Assembly: GCF_021496665.1 (NCBI RefSeq)
Contig: NZ_CP071246.1
Coordinates: forward strand, 1,054,001 to 1,118,000
Reading direction: 5' to 3'
Length of the DNA stretch: 64,000 nt
Source of the DNA: Corynebacterium sp. CNCTC7651
GTDB lineage: Bacteria; Actinomycetota; Actinomycetes; Mycobacteriales; Mycobacteriaceae
Every line of letters starts with the position of its first letter. The stretch's first letter is position 1. Shown one piece after another: positions 1 to 8,957 of the stretch. The notes below the pieces were generated by a model. It saw only the letters and a list, made by a program, of their open reading frames with translations. It made no database searches and was not told where the DNA came from. A program made the position numbers and the translations under genes.

Positions 1-1
1 C

Positions 2-520
2 CCGCAGCTGGCACTCCGCCACGCGCGTGCCGCGAAGAACCGCGCGGGCCGCGTCGGTGTGGTGCGCGAGACCAATGGCGTGGTCGCTTACCACGCCGGG
101 GAGTGGCGTGAAGCGCTCTCTGAGCTGCGTGCCGCCCGCCGCATGACTGGCGGCCCTGGCTTGCTCGCCGTGATGGCAGACGCAGAACGTGGTCTTGGCC
201 GCCCGGAGAAAGCACTAGAGCTCGGCCGTACGCCGGAGGCGCGCCAGCTGGATGAGGAAGGCCGCATCGAGCTCGCCATCGTGATGGCTGGTGCGCGCCA
301 TGACCTTGGCCAGCACGAATCTGCGTTGGCAACGCTTGATCGCCTCAACCCGTCGCTAGATTCGGAAGGATACAGTCAAGCCCGTTTGTCCTACGCATAC
401 GCAGATGCGCTGCTCTCCGTAGGGCGTAAGGACGAAGCCAGCACCTGGTTCGAGCACGCGGCTGACTTGGACATCGATGAGCTGACGGATGCCCGAGAGC
501 GTCTGGAAGAGCTGGACTAG
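2..520 (+). CDS. TPR-repeat protein, 5' end outside window
   Basis: The reading frame is open to the left edge, so the N-terminus is missing; an internal GTG at 59 is a weak alternative start. The visible 172 residues are Ala/Leu/Glu-rich helical pairs such as HAGEWREALSELRAARR, LGRPEKALELG and VGRKDEASTWFEHAADLD, typical of tetratricopeptide repeats used in protein contacts. No signal peptide or membrane segment is visible. It lies 10 nt before the HAD phosphatase gene and probably heads the same transcript. An Rv1691-like TPR protein occupies this place in mycobacteria. The partner is unknown. Confidence 0.8.
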   Translation, partial: PQLALRHARAAKNRAGRVGVVRETNGVVAYHAGEWREALSELRAARRMTGGPGLLAVMADAERGLGRPEKALELGRTPEARQLDEEGRIELAIVMAGARHDLGQHESALATLDRLNPSLDSEGYSQARLSYAYADALLSVGRKDEASTWFEHAADLDIDELTDARERLEELD

Positions 521-530
521 GGTCGGGACC

Positions 531-1514
531 ATGCCGCTAATCACCAAGCATGACGCCCTGCTTCTAGACCTTGACGGCACAGTGTGGGCCGGCGGAACCG
601 CTATCCCACATGCCGTGGAGGCCATCAACGCAGCCGGCGTGCCGGCGATGTACATCACCAACAACGCTTCCCGCAGCGCGGAGAGTGTTGCGGAGATGCT
701 GCGCGCGATCGGTCTGCACACGCAGCCGGAGGAAGTACTAACGTCCGCGCACGCCGCGGTGCGGCTTGCGGAGCAGCACCTGGAACCTGGGGATAACGTA
801 TTCGTTCTCGGCGCGCAGTCCTTCCGCGACTTGGTTACTGCAGCCGGGTACAACGTTGTGGATAGCGCGGATGATGCTCCGAAGGTTGTCCTCCACGGTC
901 TGAACCCCGACACCGGCTGGCGCGACCTCTCCGAAGCAGCGCTTGCCATCCAGCGCGGCGCGGCTTATCTCGCATCGAATCTGGATACGTCCCTGCCCAG
1001 CGAGCGCGGTTTCCTGGTTGGAAACGGCTCGATGGTAGCGGCGATCACGTCCGCTACAGGTGTTGCACCCCAGTCGGCCGGTAAGCCGGAGCCCGCGATG
1101 TTCCTGCAGGCCGCACAAACTGCTGGTTCGAAGCGACCTCTCGCAGTGGGGGACCGCCTCGATACCGATATCGCGGGCGCTGTGGGCGCTGGCATCCCGG
1201 CCCTCCACGTGGCTACTGGCGTCTCTGGGCCGCTCGCATTGCTTGAGGCGCCGAAATCCATGCGCCCGACCTACGTTGCAGAGGATATGCGGGCTCTCCA
1301 CGCCGATCCGGAGGAGCTGAAGCCGGGCCGCCAGGGCGGGTTCGGTGCCCGCATAGACGGCAAAGACATCATTCTCAGCCACGGCAACGAGGGCGCTACC
1401 AGCATGCAAGCGCTGCGCACGGTGCTGGAGGTTGCGTGGCTCATGCCGGAGCCCCCGGAGCTGGTCCGCCCGAATTCGGACGCGGCGGAGGCTGCGACCG
1501 ACGGCTGGTGGTAA
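531..1514 (+). CDS. HAD-IIA family phosphatase (glycerol-3-phosphate phosphatase-like)
   Basis: A 327-residue cytoplasmic HAD hydrolase. The nucleophile motif DLDGT is at residues 13-17, and the C-terminal Mg-binding motif GDRLDTDIAGA is near 205-215. The middle reads YITNNASRS, typical of the NagD/AraL-like IIA cap subclass. The extra ~70 C-terminal residues, including LEVAWLMPEPPEL, match actinobacterial members such as Rv1692, which is described as a glycerol-3-phosphate phosphatase. I chose ATG 531 because it follows the TPR stop by 10 nt; an upstream in-frame ATG at 489 would overlap that gene. The substrate is inferred from family and synteny only. Confidence 0.85.
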   Translation: MPLITKHDALLLDLDGTVWAGGTAIPHAVEAINAAGVPAMYITNNASRSAESVAEMLRAIGLHTQPEEVLTSAHAAVRLAEQHLEPGDNVFVLGAQSFRDLVTAAGYNVVDSADDAPKVVLHGLNPDTGWRDLSEAALAIQRGAAYLASNLDTSLPSERGFLVGNGSMVAAITSATGVAPQSAGKPEPAMFLQAAQTAGSKRPLAVGDRLDTDIAGAVGAGIPALHVATGVSGPLALLEAPKSMRPTYVAEDMRALHADPEELKPGRQGGFGARIDGKDIILSHGNEGATSMQALRTVLEVAWLMPEPPELVRPNSDAAEAATDGWW

Positions 1515-1519
1515 CCGCG

Positions 1520-1702
1520 GTGAGCGCACCAAAGCCAGGGGATCCTAGGGCTCCCCGCTTTTCGACGGAGGACCTTGCAGACCTTCAGACCAGGTACGAG
1601 GCAATTCTCGCCGCGCCGGCGGACACGCTGGCGGAGGAGGCGGACCAGTTGAGTCGCGCGCACGCACTACTTGCGAACGCACTGCAGGGCGGTGGTGCGT
1701 GA
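1520..1702 (+). CDS. Small conserved hypothetical protein
   Basis: About 60 residues, GTG start at 1520; GTG 1508, overlapping the previous stop, is an alternative. The body reads FSTEDLADLQTRYEAILA followed by AEEADQLSRAHALLANALQ, which predicts two amphipathic helices or a short coiled coil. It sits between the HAD phosphatase and tlyA and its stop overlaps the tlyA start (TGATG), so it is co-translated with them. Mycobacteria have a similarly small gene here (Rv1693). I recognise no catalytic motif and assign no function. Confidence 0.65.
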   Translation: MSAPKPGDPRAPRFSTEDLADLQTRYEAILAAPADTLAEEADQLSRAHALLANALQGGGA

Positions 1703-2526
1703 TGGCACCGGGTCGCAGGAGGCTCGACGCGGAGCTGGTGCGGCGCAAAATTGCCCGCTCCCGCGAACAGGCGCAGACCTGGATCAAGGAGGGCCGCGTG
1801 GAGGTTGGCGGGTTCACCGCCACCAAACCTGCGACGGTGGTGGAACCGGGTGTCTCCATTAAGGTCAGCGCCTCCGAAGAGGACGAGTGGGCATCCCGCG
1901 GCGCCCACAAGCTGCTCGGCGCGCTTGAGGTGTTTGAGGCGGGGGGACTGAGCGTCGGAAAGCGCAGAGCCCTGGATGCGGGAGCCTCCACCGGCGGGTT
2001 CACTGACGTGCTGTTGGCGCGGGGTGCGAGTGAGGTTGTCGCCGTCGATGTGGGGTACGGGCAGCTGGTGTGGCGTTTGCAGAACGATGATCGCGTGCTG
2101 GTGCTGGACCGGACGAATATCCGCACGCTGACGCCGGAGATGATGGGCGGCCCGGCGGAGTTGATGGTCGGCGATCTAAGCTTCATCTCGTTGAAGCTGG
2201 TACTGCCTGCGATTGTGGGATGCATGGCGGACGGGGCTGATCTGCTGCCGATGGTGAAGCCGCAGTTTGAGGTAGGCAAGGATCGCCTTGGCAGCGGCGG
2301 CGTCGTACGCTCGCCGGAGTTGCGCGCCGAGGTGACGGCGGATGTGGCGGAGTTCGCGCAGTCCCTCGGGCTCAGCCTGAAGGCGGTCACGGCCTCGCCG
2401 CTGCCCGGCCCAAGCGGGAACGTAGAATATTTCCTGTGGCTGGTGAAGGACGGTGGCGCGTCCGCACGCGAGCCGGAAGCGGTGGCCGAGATGGTTGCCG
2501 CAGCCGTGAAGGAAGGACCGCAGTAA
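1702..2526 (+). CDS. tlyA: TlyA family 16S/23S rRNA 2'-O-methyltransferase
   Basis: 274 residues. An N-terminal S4 RNA-binding domain (about 1-62, with RRLDAELVRRKIARSREQA) is followed by an FtsJ-like Rossmann methyltransferase domain with SAM motif LDAGASTGGFTDVLLARGA near residues 91-109 and a catalytic-type Lys in RGAHKLLGAL. The family methylates cytidine ribose in 16S and 23S rRNA, and its loss gives capreomycin resistance in mycobacteria. ATG 1702 overlaps the previous stop; GTG 1699 directly before it is the other choice. It is followed by NAD kinase and recN, the usual actinobacterial order. Confidence 0.92.
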   Translation: MAPGRRRLDAELVRRKIARSREQAQTWIKEGRVEVGGFTATKPATVVEPGVSIKVSASEEDEWASRGAHKLLGALEVFEAGGLSVGKRRALDAGASTGGFTDVLLARGASEVVAVDVGYGQLVWRLQNDDRVLVLDRTNIRTLTPEMMGGPAELMVGDLSFISLKLVLPAIVGCMADGADLLPMVKPQFEVGKDRLGSGGVVRSPELRAEVTADVAEFAQSLGLSLKAVTASPLPGPSGNVEYFLWLVKDGGASAREPEAVAEMVAAAVKEGPQ

Positions 2527-2531
2527 CACAG

Positions 2532-3455
2532 ATGGACGCAACGAATCCGAGAGAAATCCTGCTGGTCCCGCACTTCTACCGGCCGGAGAACATCGCCGCC
2601 GCGGCCACCGCCGCCCGCCTGCTGCAGGACGCGGGCATCCGGGTGCGGCTGCTCGCCCAGGGCGTGCCGGGAGAACACAGCCCGATGGAGCATGAACCCG
2701 TGCTGGCGGGGCTGGAACGCGTTGAGGCTGGGCCAGATGCTGCCGCCGGCTGCGAGCTTGTCCTGGTGCTGGGCGGGGACGGCACGTTTCTGCGCGCCGC
2801 GGGTTACGCCCGCGCCCAGGATCTGCCGGTGCTGGGGATCAACATGGGGCACGTGGGCTTCCTGGCAGAAGGTGAAGCGGAGAGCCTGGAGACCTCTGTC
2901 GGCCACGTGATCGCGCGCAGTTACCGCGTGGTAGAGCGCATGACGCTGGACGTTGTGGTGCGTGACGCAGAAGGCAGCGAGCTGGGCCGCGATTGGGCGT
3001 TGAATGAATGCAGCGTGGAAAATACGGACCGCACCCAGGTGCTGGATGCAATCCTCGAGGTGGATCTGCGCCCGGTGTCTTCCTTCGGCTGCGACGGTGT
3101 GCTGATCTCCACGCCGACGGGCTCCACCGCCTACGCGTTCTCGGCCGGCGGGCCGGTAATGTGGCCCAACCTGGAGGCAATCCTTGTAGTGCCCAACAAC
3201 GCGCACGCCCTGTTTGCAAAGCCGCTGGTGGTCTCGCCGCGGTCCACCGTTGCGGTTGAATCGGAGCCGACGACTGGCCCCGCTGTTGCCATGATGGATG
3301 GTTTTCGCGCGATTGAGGTGCCGCCCGGATCACGCGTGGAAGTCACGCGCGGAGAGCGCGGGGTGAAGTGGGTGCGCCTGGATAACCGCCCATTCACCGA
3401 TCGCTTGGTGCGCAAGTTCCAGCTCCCTGTTTCCGGTTGGCGCGGGCCAAGGTAA
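2532..3455 (+). CDS. nadK: NAD kinase
   Basis: 307 residues; phosphorylates NAD to NADP with ATP or polyphosphate in the cytosol. Diagnostic motifs are present: GGDGT at about residues 81-85, the NE motif in WALNECSVEN, and the glycine-rich STPTGSTAYAFSAGGP. The start at 2532 is the only good ATG, 5 nt after the tlyA stop. A GGAAGGA stretch at 2511-2517 inside the end of tlyA is a rather distant Shine-Dalgarno, suggesting translational coupling. recN begins 9 nt downstream. Length and motifs are normal. Confidence 0.95.
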   Translation: MDATNPREILLVPHFYRPENIAAAATAARLLQDAGIRVRLLAQGVPGEHSPMEHEPVLAGLERVEAGPDAAAGCELVLVLGGDGTFLRAAGYARAQDLPVLGINMGHVGFLAEGEAESLETSVGHVIARSYRVVERMTLDVVVRDAEGSELGRDWALNECSVENTDRTQVLDAILEVDLRPVSSFGCDGVLISTPTGSTAYAFSAGGPVMWPNLEAILVVPNNAHALFAKPLVVSPRSTVAVESEPTTGPAVAMMDGFRAIEVPPGSRVEVTRGERGVKWVRLDNRPFTDRLVRKFQLPVSGWRGPR

Positions 3456-3464
3456 GGCGGTTGC

Positions 3465-5195
3465 ATGCTCGCAGAGATGACAATTTCCAACCTGGGCGTA
3501 ATCCCGCATGCCTCCGCGGAGTTTTCGCCGGGGTTGACGGTGCTTACGGGTGAAACCGGCGCCGGCAAGACCATGGTGGTAACCGGCCTGCGCCTGCTCA
3601 CCGGCGGCCGCGCGGATGCGTCGCGGGTGCGCACCGGAGCGCCGGAAGCGCTGGTGGAGGGCGCCTTCAGCACCGAGGGCCTGCGAGAGACCGACCGCGG
3701 GCAGGTTTCCGCCATCGCGGAGGAGGCGGGTGCCGCGCCAGATGAAAATGGGGAATTCCTCATCGCGCGCTCCGTGAAGGCAACGGGACGTTCCCGCGCG
3801 CATTTAGCCGGCCGCACCGTGCCGGCCGCGACGCTCGGGGAATTCACCTCCCACTTGCTTACCATCCACGGCCAAAACGACCAGCTGCGGTTGATGTCGC
3901 CCGACGAGCAGCTGGCGGCGCTGGACCGCTTCGATCCAGCGCTCGGGGAGATCCTCCAGCGCTACCAAGCGGCCTACCGGGAGTGGCGGGCGGCAGCCCG
4001 CGAGCTCAAGGAACGTACGACGAAGCGGCAGGAGCTTGCCCAAGAGGCTGACCGGCTGCAGTTCGCCATCGACGAAATCGACGCCGTTTCGCCCGAGGAG
4101 GGCGAGGACCAGGAGCTCATCGCCTCTATCAACCGTCTCCAGGATGTGGACGCACTCAGGGAGGCGGCGACCACCGCGTTGGCAGCTATTGACGGTGCTG
4201 AGGCGGCCGGCGGGTACGGCGGGGACGAGGAATCCGCGTCCTCGTTGGTTGGCCAGGCCGCCAGCGCACTTGCAGGGTCCAGCGATGCGGCCCTGAAGGA
4301 ACTGGCTGGCCGGCTCGAGGAAGTATCGGCAGTGCTCGGGGATGCGGCGGTTGAGCTGGGCGGCTATCTTGCCGATCTACCGAGCGACCCGGGTGAGCTC
4401 GACCGTCTGCTGCAGCGCCAGCAGGAACTGAAGGCGCTGACGCGCAAGTACGCGCCGGATGCCGCAGGCGTTGTGGCATGGCGGCACAAGGCGGCGAAGC
4501 GGCTGGCCAAGATCGATACGTCTGAAGGTGCCGTCGAAAAGCTCAGTGCCCGAGTAGCGGAGCTGGAGAAGGAAGTCGCGGCGAGGGGCAGGGAGCTGAG
4601 TGCGGCGCGCGAGGCTGCGGCCAACAACCTTAGCGAAGCCGTGACCGGCGAGCTGCACGGGCTCGCGATGCCGAAGGCGCAGCTTGCCGTCAAGGTGGAG
4701 CGCGCGCCGTACGGCCCGCAGGGCGCGGATGCGGTGGAGATCCTCCTCGCGCCCAACGCGGCGCTAGAGGCAAAGCCGTTGGCAACAAGCGCTTCGGGCG
4801 GCGAACTTTCGCGCGTGATGCTGGCGCTGGAAGTGATCCTCGCAGGTTCTACAAGCGGCGCCACGCTGGTGTTCGACGAGGTGGATGCCGGTGTGGGCGG
4901 CCGCGCGGCGGTGGAGATCGGGCGGAGGTTGGCCAGGCTCGCGGTGCGCAACCAAGTCATTGTGGTCACGCACCTGCCCCAAGTGGCGGCGTACGCGGAC
5001 GCCCACCTGCACGTGTCCAAACATGTAGGGGATGAGGCTGTGACGTCAGGCGTAGCTCGCCTAGACCCGGAGGGCCGGATTGAGGAGTTGGCGAGGATGA
5101 TGGCCGGCCTCGACGATTCTGACACGGGCCGTGCGCACGCCACAGAACTCTTTGAGCGGGCGCAGGGCGAAGTGGCCTCGCTGCGGGGCTGGTAG
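3465..5195 (+). CDS. recN: DNA repair ATPase RecN
   Basis: 576 residues, an SMC-like ATPase that acts in double-strand break repair. Walker A GETGAGKT is at residues 29-36, the ABC signature ASGGELSRVMLALE near 443-456 and Walker B TLVFDEVDAGVGG near 465-477. The central region (about 160-400) is rich in Glu, Ala, Arg and Leu, as expected for the coiled coil. ATG 3465 is preceded by AAGGCGG. The gene closes the tlyA-nadK-recN run; steA begins 60 nt later with its own apparent promoter. Confidence 0.96.
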   Translation: MLAEMTISNLGVIPHASAEFSPGLTVLTGETGAGKTMVVTGLRLLTGGRADASRVRTGAPEALVEGAFSTEGLRETDRGQVSAIAEEAGAAPDENGEFLIARSVKATGRSRAHLAGRTVPAATLGEFTSHLLTIHGQNDQLRLMSPDEQLAALDRFDPALGEILQRYQAAYREWRAAARELKERTTKRQELAQEADRLQFAIDEIDAVSPEEGEDQELIASINRLQDVDALREAATTALAAIDGAEAAGGYGGDEESASSLVGQAASALAGSSDAALKELAGRLEEVSAVLGDAAVELGGYLADLPSDPGELDRLLQRQQELKALTRKYAPDAAGVVAWRHKAAKRLAKIDTSEGAVEKLSARVAELEKEVAARGRELSAAREAAANNLSEAVTGELHGLAMPKAQLAVKVERAPYGPQGADAVEILLAPNAALEAKPLATSASGGELSRVMLALEVILAGSTSGATLVFDEVDAGVGGRAAVEIGRRLARLAVRNQVIVVTHLPQVAAYADAHLHVSKHVGDEAVTSGVARLDPEGRIEELARMMAGLDDSDTGRAHATELFERAQGEVASLRGW

Positions 5196-5242
5196 TCCCG
5201 CGTCTTTCCGCGCGCCTAACAGTGATATGGCTGGTCAGGGTG

Positions 5243-5255
5243 CACAATAGCGGGC
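5243..5255 (+). promoter_or_regulatory. Leaderless-type promoter of steA
   Basis: A -10-like CACAAT lies at 5243-5248 and is followed by 7 nt and then ATG 5256, so transcription would start at the start codon. No Shine-Dalgarno is visible. The same geometry recurs at many genes in this window. Confidence 0.45.
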
Positions 5256-6461
5256 ATGACTGTCTCGGAGAGCAATGTAGGTCAGGTGGATGTGAAAGCT
5301 CCGCAGGGGGCTTCCGGCACCTTGCGCGACTGCACTGCGCAGGGCAAAGGCATCTCCCGTCTGGGTTCGGGGGATGTCGCCTTTGTGGACGCGCCTGACA
5401 TGACCCGTCGCCTAGCGGAGCTGCTCATCGCGGCCCGCCCCGCGGCAGTGGTCAACCTGTCGCGCTTTACTACCGGCGCGGTGCCGAACTACGGGCCGCA
5501 CTTGCTGCTGGATGCCGGCATACCGCTCTTCGAGGGCGCGGGCAGCGAAATGCGTTCCGCCATCCGCGACGGCAAGAAGGTTCGCATTAGCAGCGGTGGC
5601 GAAATCACCGTTGGCAAGAAGGTCGCCGGGCACGCGGCGCCGGTGCACCGCGCCGACGTGGATTCCACCTTTGCTGAAGCGCAGCGCAGCCTGGTGGAGA
5701 ACATGGAGGCCTACTTCGGCAACACCATCGAGTTCATCCACTCGGAGGCACCGCTGCTTATCGACGGCGTGGGAGCCCCCGAGGTGGGCGACTCCATGCA
5801 AGAGCGCAAAGTGCTCATCGTCTCGCCGGCACCGGATACGCGCGAGCGCCTCGCGGGGCTGAAGCACTTCATCCGCGAATTCACACCGGTGATTATCGGC
5901 GTGGGCAAGGCTACGGACACCTTGACCGCCATGGGCTATGACCCGGATTTCATCGTGGCCGATCCGACCGAGGTGTCGGCGGAAAACCTCCGCAGCGAAG
6001 CCAAGGTAATCCTGCCCGCTGAGACGGACGGGTACGCGCCCGGGCTGGAGCGCATCCAGGACCTCGGCGTCGGAGCGATGACGTTCCCGGCCGCGACCGA
6101 ATCCGCCACAGACCTGGCAATTCTTCTCGCGCTCTTCCATGATGCGGAGACCATCATCACCGTGGGCGCTCCTGTGGAGCTGGACGCGATCTTCGCCGAC
6201 CCGGAGCAGGTGGAGCCCGCCGCGCTACTCACCCGCCTGAAAGCCGGGCGCAAGCTGGTGGATTCCACCGTCATTGAAAACCTCTACACCACCAACACCG
6301 GCGGTGGTGGCGTGGCGTGGGCGTGGGCCATCCTGGGGCTGATGGTGGCCGCAGCCACCATCGTCCTCATCGTCGGCCTTTCCGGCCCGGCCGCATTCAC
6401 TCAGAACTTGGTGGACACCTGGGACGCGATCGCCACCGCGGTCCAGGGCTGGGTCTCCTAA
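5256..6461 (+). CDS. steA: SteA, cell-separation membrane protein
   Basis: 401 residues. The cytoplasmic body carries a thiamin-pyrophosphokinase-like fold: GVGKATDTLTAMGYDPDFIVADP near 210-235 followed by a DGYAPG segment. One membrane segment (AWAWAILGLMVAAATIVLIV, about 354-373) and a short C-terminal tail follow. It matches actinobacterial SteA (Rv1697-like). In C. glutamicum SteA and SteB form a complex that localises to the division site and promotes daughter-cell separation through peptidoglycan hydrolase control. steB follows after 12 nt. Confidence 0.88.
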   Translation: MTVSESNVGQVDVKAPQGASGTLRDCTAQGKGISRLGSGDVAFVDAPDMTRRLAELLIAARPAAVVNLSRFTTGAVPNYGPHLLLDAGIPLFEGAGSEMRSAIRDGKKVRISSGGEITVGKKVAGHAAPVHRADVDSTFAEAQRSLVENMEAYFGNTIEFIHSEAPLLIDGVGAPEVGDSMQERKVLIVSPAPDTRERLAGLKHFIREFTPVIIGVGKATDTLTAMGYDPDFIVADPTEVSAENLRSEAKVILPAETDGYAPGLERIQDLGVGAMTFPAATESATDLAILLALFHDAETIITVGAPVELDAIFADPEQVEPAALLTRLKAGRKLVDSTVIENLYTTNTGGGGVAWAWAILGLMVAAATIVLIVGLSGPAAFTQNLVDTWDAIATAVQGWVS

Positions 6462-6473
6462 GGAGGGCGCAGG

Positions 6474-7337
6474 ATGGCAAACGCAGGACAAGCATCCGGA
6501 CTCGTTGCGGCGGGCCTCGGCTGGGGCATTGCACTCGGGGTTGCGCTTGGCACCCTCCTCATCGCCCCGGCGATGGGCGGCACGCTTACCGACGATCCCT
6601 TGACCCGCCCCGCAGCACCCACACACAGCGCGGAGGGAGGGGGGACCGAAGCTGGCGGCGCCAACTCCTCCGATGCGGAAGCGCAGGCTGAGGAGGCTAA
6701 CGCACTGCTTGCGGATCAGTCGCAGATGATTGTGGAGGGCGCGCTCACGGACGTACCAGTGACGGTGATTCGCACTGCATCGGCCGATGATGCGGACGCG
6801 GCAGCTGTGAGGTGGCTGGCCAACGTCGCAGGTGCCTCCAGCTCGGGCGGGATTATGTTGACGGAGAAGTTCTTCGACCGCGAGGCGGCGGATGAGCTGG
6901 CGAGCATCATCGCCACCACACTACCGGCGGGAGCGCAGCTGTCCGTGGAGAACCGTTCCCCGGGCACGCACGCCGGCGAGTCACTTGCGGCGGTTCTGGC
7001 GGCCGACCCTGCAACGGGCGATGCCATCGCGCCAACGGGGGACCGCGACCTAGTTCTAGAATCCCTCCAGCACGCCGGGTTCATCGACATCACCCCGCCG
7101 GTCGTTCCGGCTGGCGTGATCATCCTCGTGGCTGGCCCGGAGGATGACGATAGCTTTGCTAGCCAGGCGTTGGCCGACTTCGCGGCTGCGCTGGGGGCGA
7201 ATGCGCGGGTCGTTGTGGCGTCGTCAAGCAATGCCCTCCAAGTGGAAGGCGCGGACACGGTGGGGTACGTGGGTACGGAGGCGGGCCGGATCCGGGCGGT
7301 GCTGGCGGCGGCTGAGCTAGCCGGCGGCGAGCAGTAG
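6474..7337 (+). CDS. steB: SteB, SteA partner (MctB/copper transporter-like family)
   Basis: 287 residues. An N-terminal signal anchor (about 7-33, LVAAGLGWGIALGVALGTLL) is followed by an extracytoplasmic domain of the DUF3186 family, often labelled copper transporter because of mycobacterial MctB (Rv1698). Next to steA the better role is the SteB half of the cell-separation complex. A strong AAGGAGG-type ribosome site precedes ATG 6474. The stop codon overlaps the -10 box of the NUDIX gene. In C. glutamicum and mycobacteria pyrG lies next; it is absent here. Confidence 0.85.
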   Translation: MANAGQASGLVAAGLGWGIALGVALGTLLIAPAMGGTLTDDPLTRPAAPTHSAEGGGTEAGGANSSDAEAQAEEANALLADQSQMIVEGALTDVPVTVIRTASADDADAAAVRWLANVAGASSSGGIMLTEKFFDREAADELASIIATTLPAGAQLSVENRSPGTHAGESLAAVLAADPATGDAIAPTGDRDLVLESLQHAGFIDITPPVVPAGVIILVAGPEDDDSFASQALADFAAALGANARVVVASSSNALQVEGADTVGYVGTEAGRIRAVLAAAELAGGEQ

Positions 7338-7347
7338 GGTGGGGCGC
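7335..7347 (+). promoter_or_regulatory. Leaderless-type promoter of NUDIX gene
   Basis: TAGGGT at 7335-7340 overlaps the steB stop codon. Seven nt later comes ATG 7348. It would give the NUDIX-xerD pair its own leaderless transcript. Confidence 0.4.
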
Positions 7348-8013
7348 ATGCACCACGAATTCACCGTTCGAAATTCCGAAATATTGGTCGATGCCCCGAT
7401 CCTGGCGCTCAGGCGTGACCGGCTGGTCATGCCCGGCGGAAATGAGGCAGACCGCGAGATTGTGGAGCATTTCGGGGCTGTGGCCGTGGTCGCGGTGGAC
7501 GCGCAGGGGCGCGTGGCCATGGTGGAGCAGTACCGCCACTCCGTTCGCCGCAGGCTCAAGGAGCTGCCCGCGGGCATACTTGATTTCCACGAAGAGGATG
7601 CGTTGGCAACGGCGAAGCGCGAGCTGGTTGAAGAAGCTGGCTTGGAGGCTGCCGAGTGGGGGCTGCTGGTGGATCTTGTCACTTCGCCTGGCTTCGCGGA
7701 AGAAGCCGTGCGCGTGTACATTGCGCGGGATTTGACCGAGGTGGAGCGCCCGGAAGCCGAGGACGAGGAAGCGGACATGGGCTTTTCCTGGGTGCAGCTG
7801 GAGGAGGCGCGGAGCGAGGTGATGCGCGGCGGCATCGTGAACTCCATCGCTGTGGCGGGCATCCTCGCGGCATCGGAGGTCGAGGCGGGCCGTGCAGAGC
7901 CGCGCGATGTGGGCGAGCCGTTTGACCTGCGCCCGACGTCGATGGCCAAGCGGCGCAGCGCGCAAGGCGTTGTGCCCGACATGAAGCGGATTCCGCGCGG
8001 GGGGCGCGATTAG
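7348..8013 (+). CDS. NUDIX hydrolase, ADP-ribose pyrophosphatase type
   Basis: 221 residues. The Nudix box reads [24 protein letters not shown] (about residues 75-97), with the REx2EE core intact. The preceding [19 protein letters not shown] is typical of ADP-ribose pyrophosphatases, which hydrolyse ADP-ribose to AMP and ribose 5-phosphate. ATG 7348 was chosen over GTG 7339 because the latter lies inside the putative -10 box. It is followed 4 nt later by xerD, the same pairing as Rv1700-Rv1701. The substrate is inferred from family. Confidence 0.88.
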   Translation: MHHEFTVRNSEILVDAPILALRRDRLVMPGGNEADREIVEHFGAVAVVAVDAQGRVAMVEQYRHSVRRRLKELPAGILDFHEEDALATAKRELVEEAGLEAAEWGLLVDLVTSPGFAEEAVRVYIARDLTEVERPEAEDEEADMGFSWVQLEEARSEVMRGGIVNSIAVAGILAASEVEAGRAEPRDVGEPFDLRPTSMAKRRSAQGVVPDMKRIPRGGRD

Positions 8014-8017
8014 CCCC

Positions 8018-8923
8018 GTGGACGCTGCGGCGCTGGCTGCTCGCTGGCACGACCACCTTGTGGTGGAGCGCGGGCTGTCCAATAACACTGTGAGCAACTA
8101 TGACCGGGATCTGAACCGCTACATCGGCTGGTTGCGCGCCGCCGGCATCACGGATCTCGGGGACGTGACGGCCCAGCACCTCGAGGCGTACGTGGCGGAC
8201 TTGCGCCGCGGTACCGCGGGTGCGGCGCCGTTGGCCGCATCGTCGGCGGCCCGCGCGCTGGTGGTCGCACGCGGGTTGCACAAGTTCGGAGTGGCGGAGG
8301 GCATCCTGCCGGCGGACGTGTCGGCTGACGTCTCCCCGCCGTCCTCGGGCGAGAAGCTCCCGGACACGCTGACCGTTGCGGAAGTTGCGGCGCTGCTGGA
8401 TGCCTGCTCAGAGGACACACCGGTTGGGCTGCGGGATAAGGCGCTGTTGGAAACGCTCTACGCTACCGGCGCGCGCGTTTCGGAAGTGCTGGCGCTGGTG
8501 GTGGACGATGTCGCTGATACCGACGGCATTGTCGCAGTGACCGGGAAGGGCAACAAGCAGCGGTTGGTGCCGCTGGGCTCGCACGCTCGGGCGGCGCTTG
8601 AGGCGTATCTGGTGCGTTCGCGCCCGGTGCTTGCGAGGGGGAAGTCCCACGCGTTGTTTCTCAACGCTCGCGGCGGTGCGCTGTCGCGGCAAAGCGCCTG
8701 GACAGTGATCAAGCAGGCCGCGGAGCGTGCTGGGCTGGACAAGGAGATCTCACCCCATACGCTGCGCCACTCCTTTGCCACCCACCTGTTAGAGGGCGGC
8801 GCGGACGTGCGAACAGTCCAAGAGCTGCTGGGGCACGCCTCCGTAACCACCACTCAGATCTATACCCACGTCACGGCCGAAAGCTTGAGAGAGGTGTGGG
8901 CGAGCTCGCATCCGCGCGCGTAG
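8018..8923 (+). CDS. xerD: Site-specific tyrosine recombinase XerD
   Basis: 301 residues, GTG start. An N-terminal SAM-like core-binding domain (about 1-90) precedes the catalytic domain. Active-site residues are visible: Arg in [10 protein letters not shown] (about 151), Lys in [19 protein letters not shown] near 248-254, the LLGHAS His, and the Tyr nucleophile in TQIYTHV (about 282). It resolves chromosome dimers at dif with XerC. The setting (NUDIX before; ParA-like, scpA, scpB after) is the conserved housekeeping location, so this is not a phage integrase. Confidence 0.95.
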   Translation: MDAAALAARWHDHLVVERGLSNNTVSNYDRDLNRYIGWLRAAGITDLGDVTAQHLEAYVADLRRGTAGAAPLAASSAARALVVARGLHKFGVAEGILPADVSADVSPPSSGEKLPDTLTVAEVAALLDACSEDTPVGLRDKALLETLYATGARVSEVLALVVDDVADTDGIVAVTGKGNKQRLVPLGSHARAALEAYLVRSRPVLARGKSHALFLNARGGALSRQSAWTVIKQAAERAGLDKEISPHTLRHSFATHLLEGGADVRTVQELLGHASVTTTQIYTHVTAESLREVWASSHPRA

Positions 8924-8945
8924 CCTGGCAAACCACGCCCGTGTG

Positions 8946-8957
8946 TACAGTTGTCGC
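8946..8957 (+). promoter_or_regulatory. Leaderless-type promoter of surface protein gene
   Basis: TACAGT at 8946-8951 is followed by 6 nt and GTG 8958; a second GTG is at 8961. No Shine-Dalgarno is seen. Confidence 0.45.
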
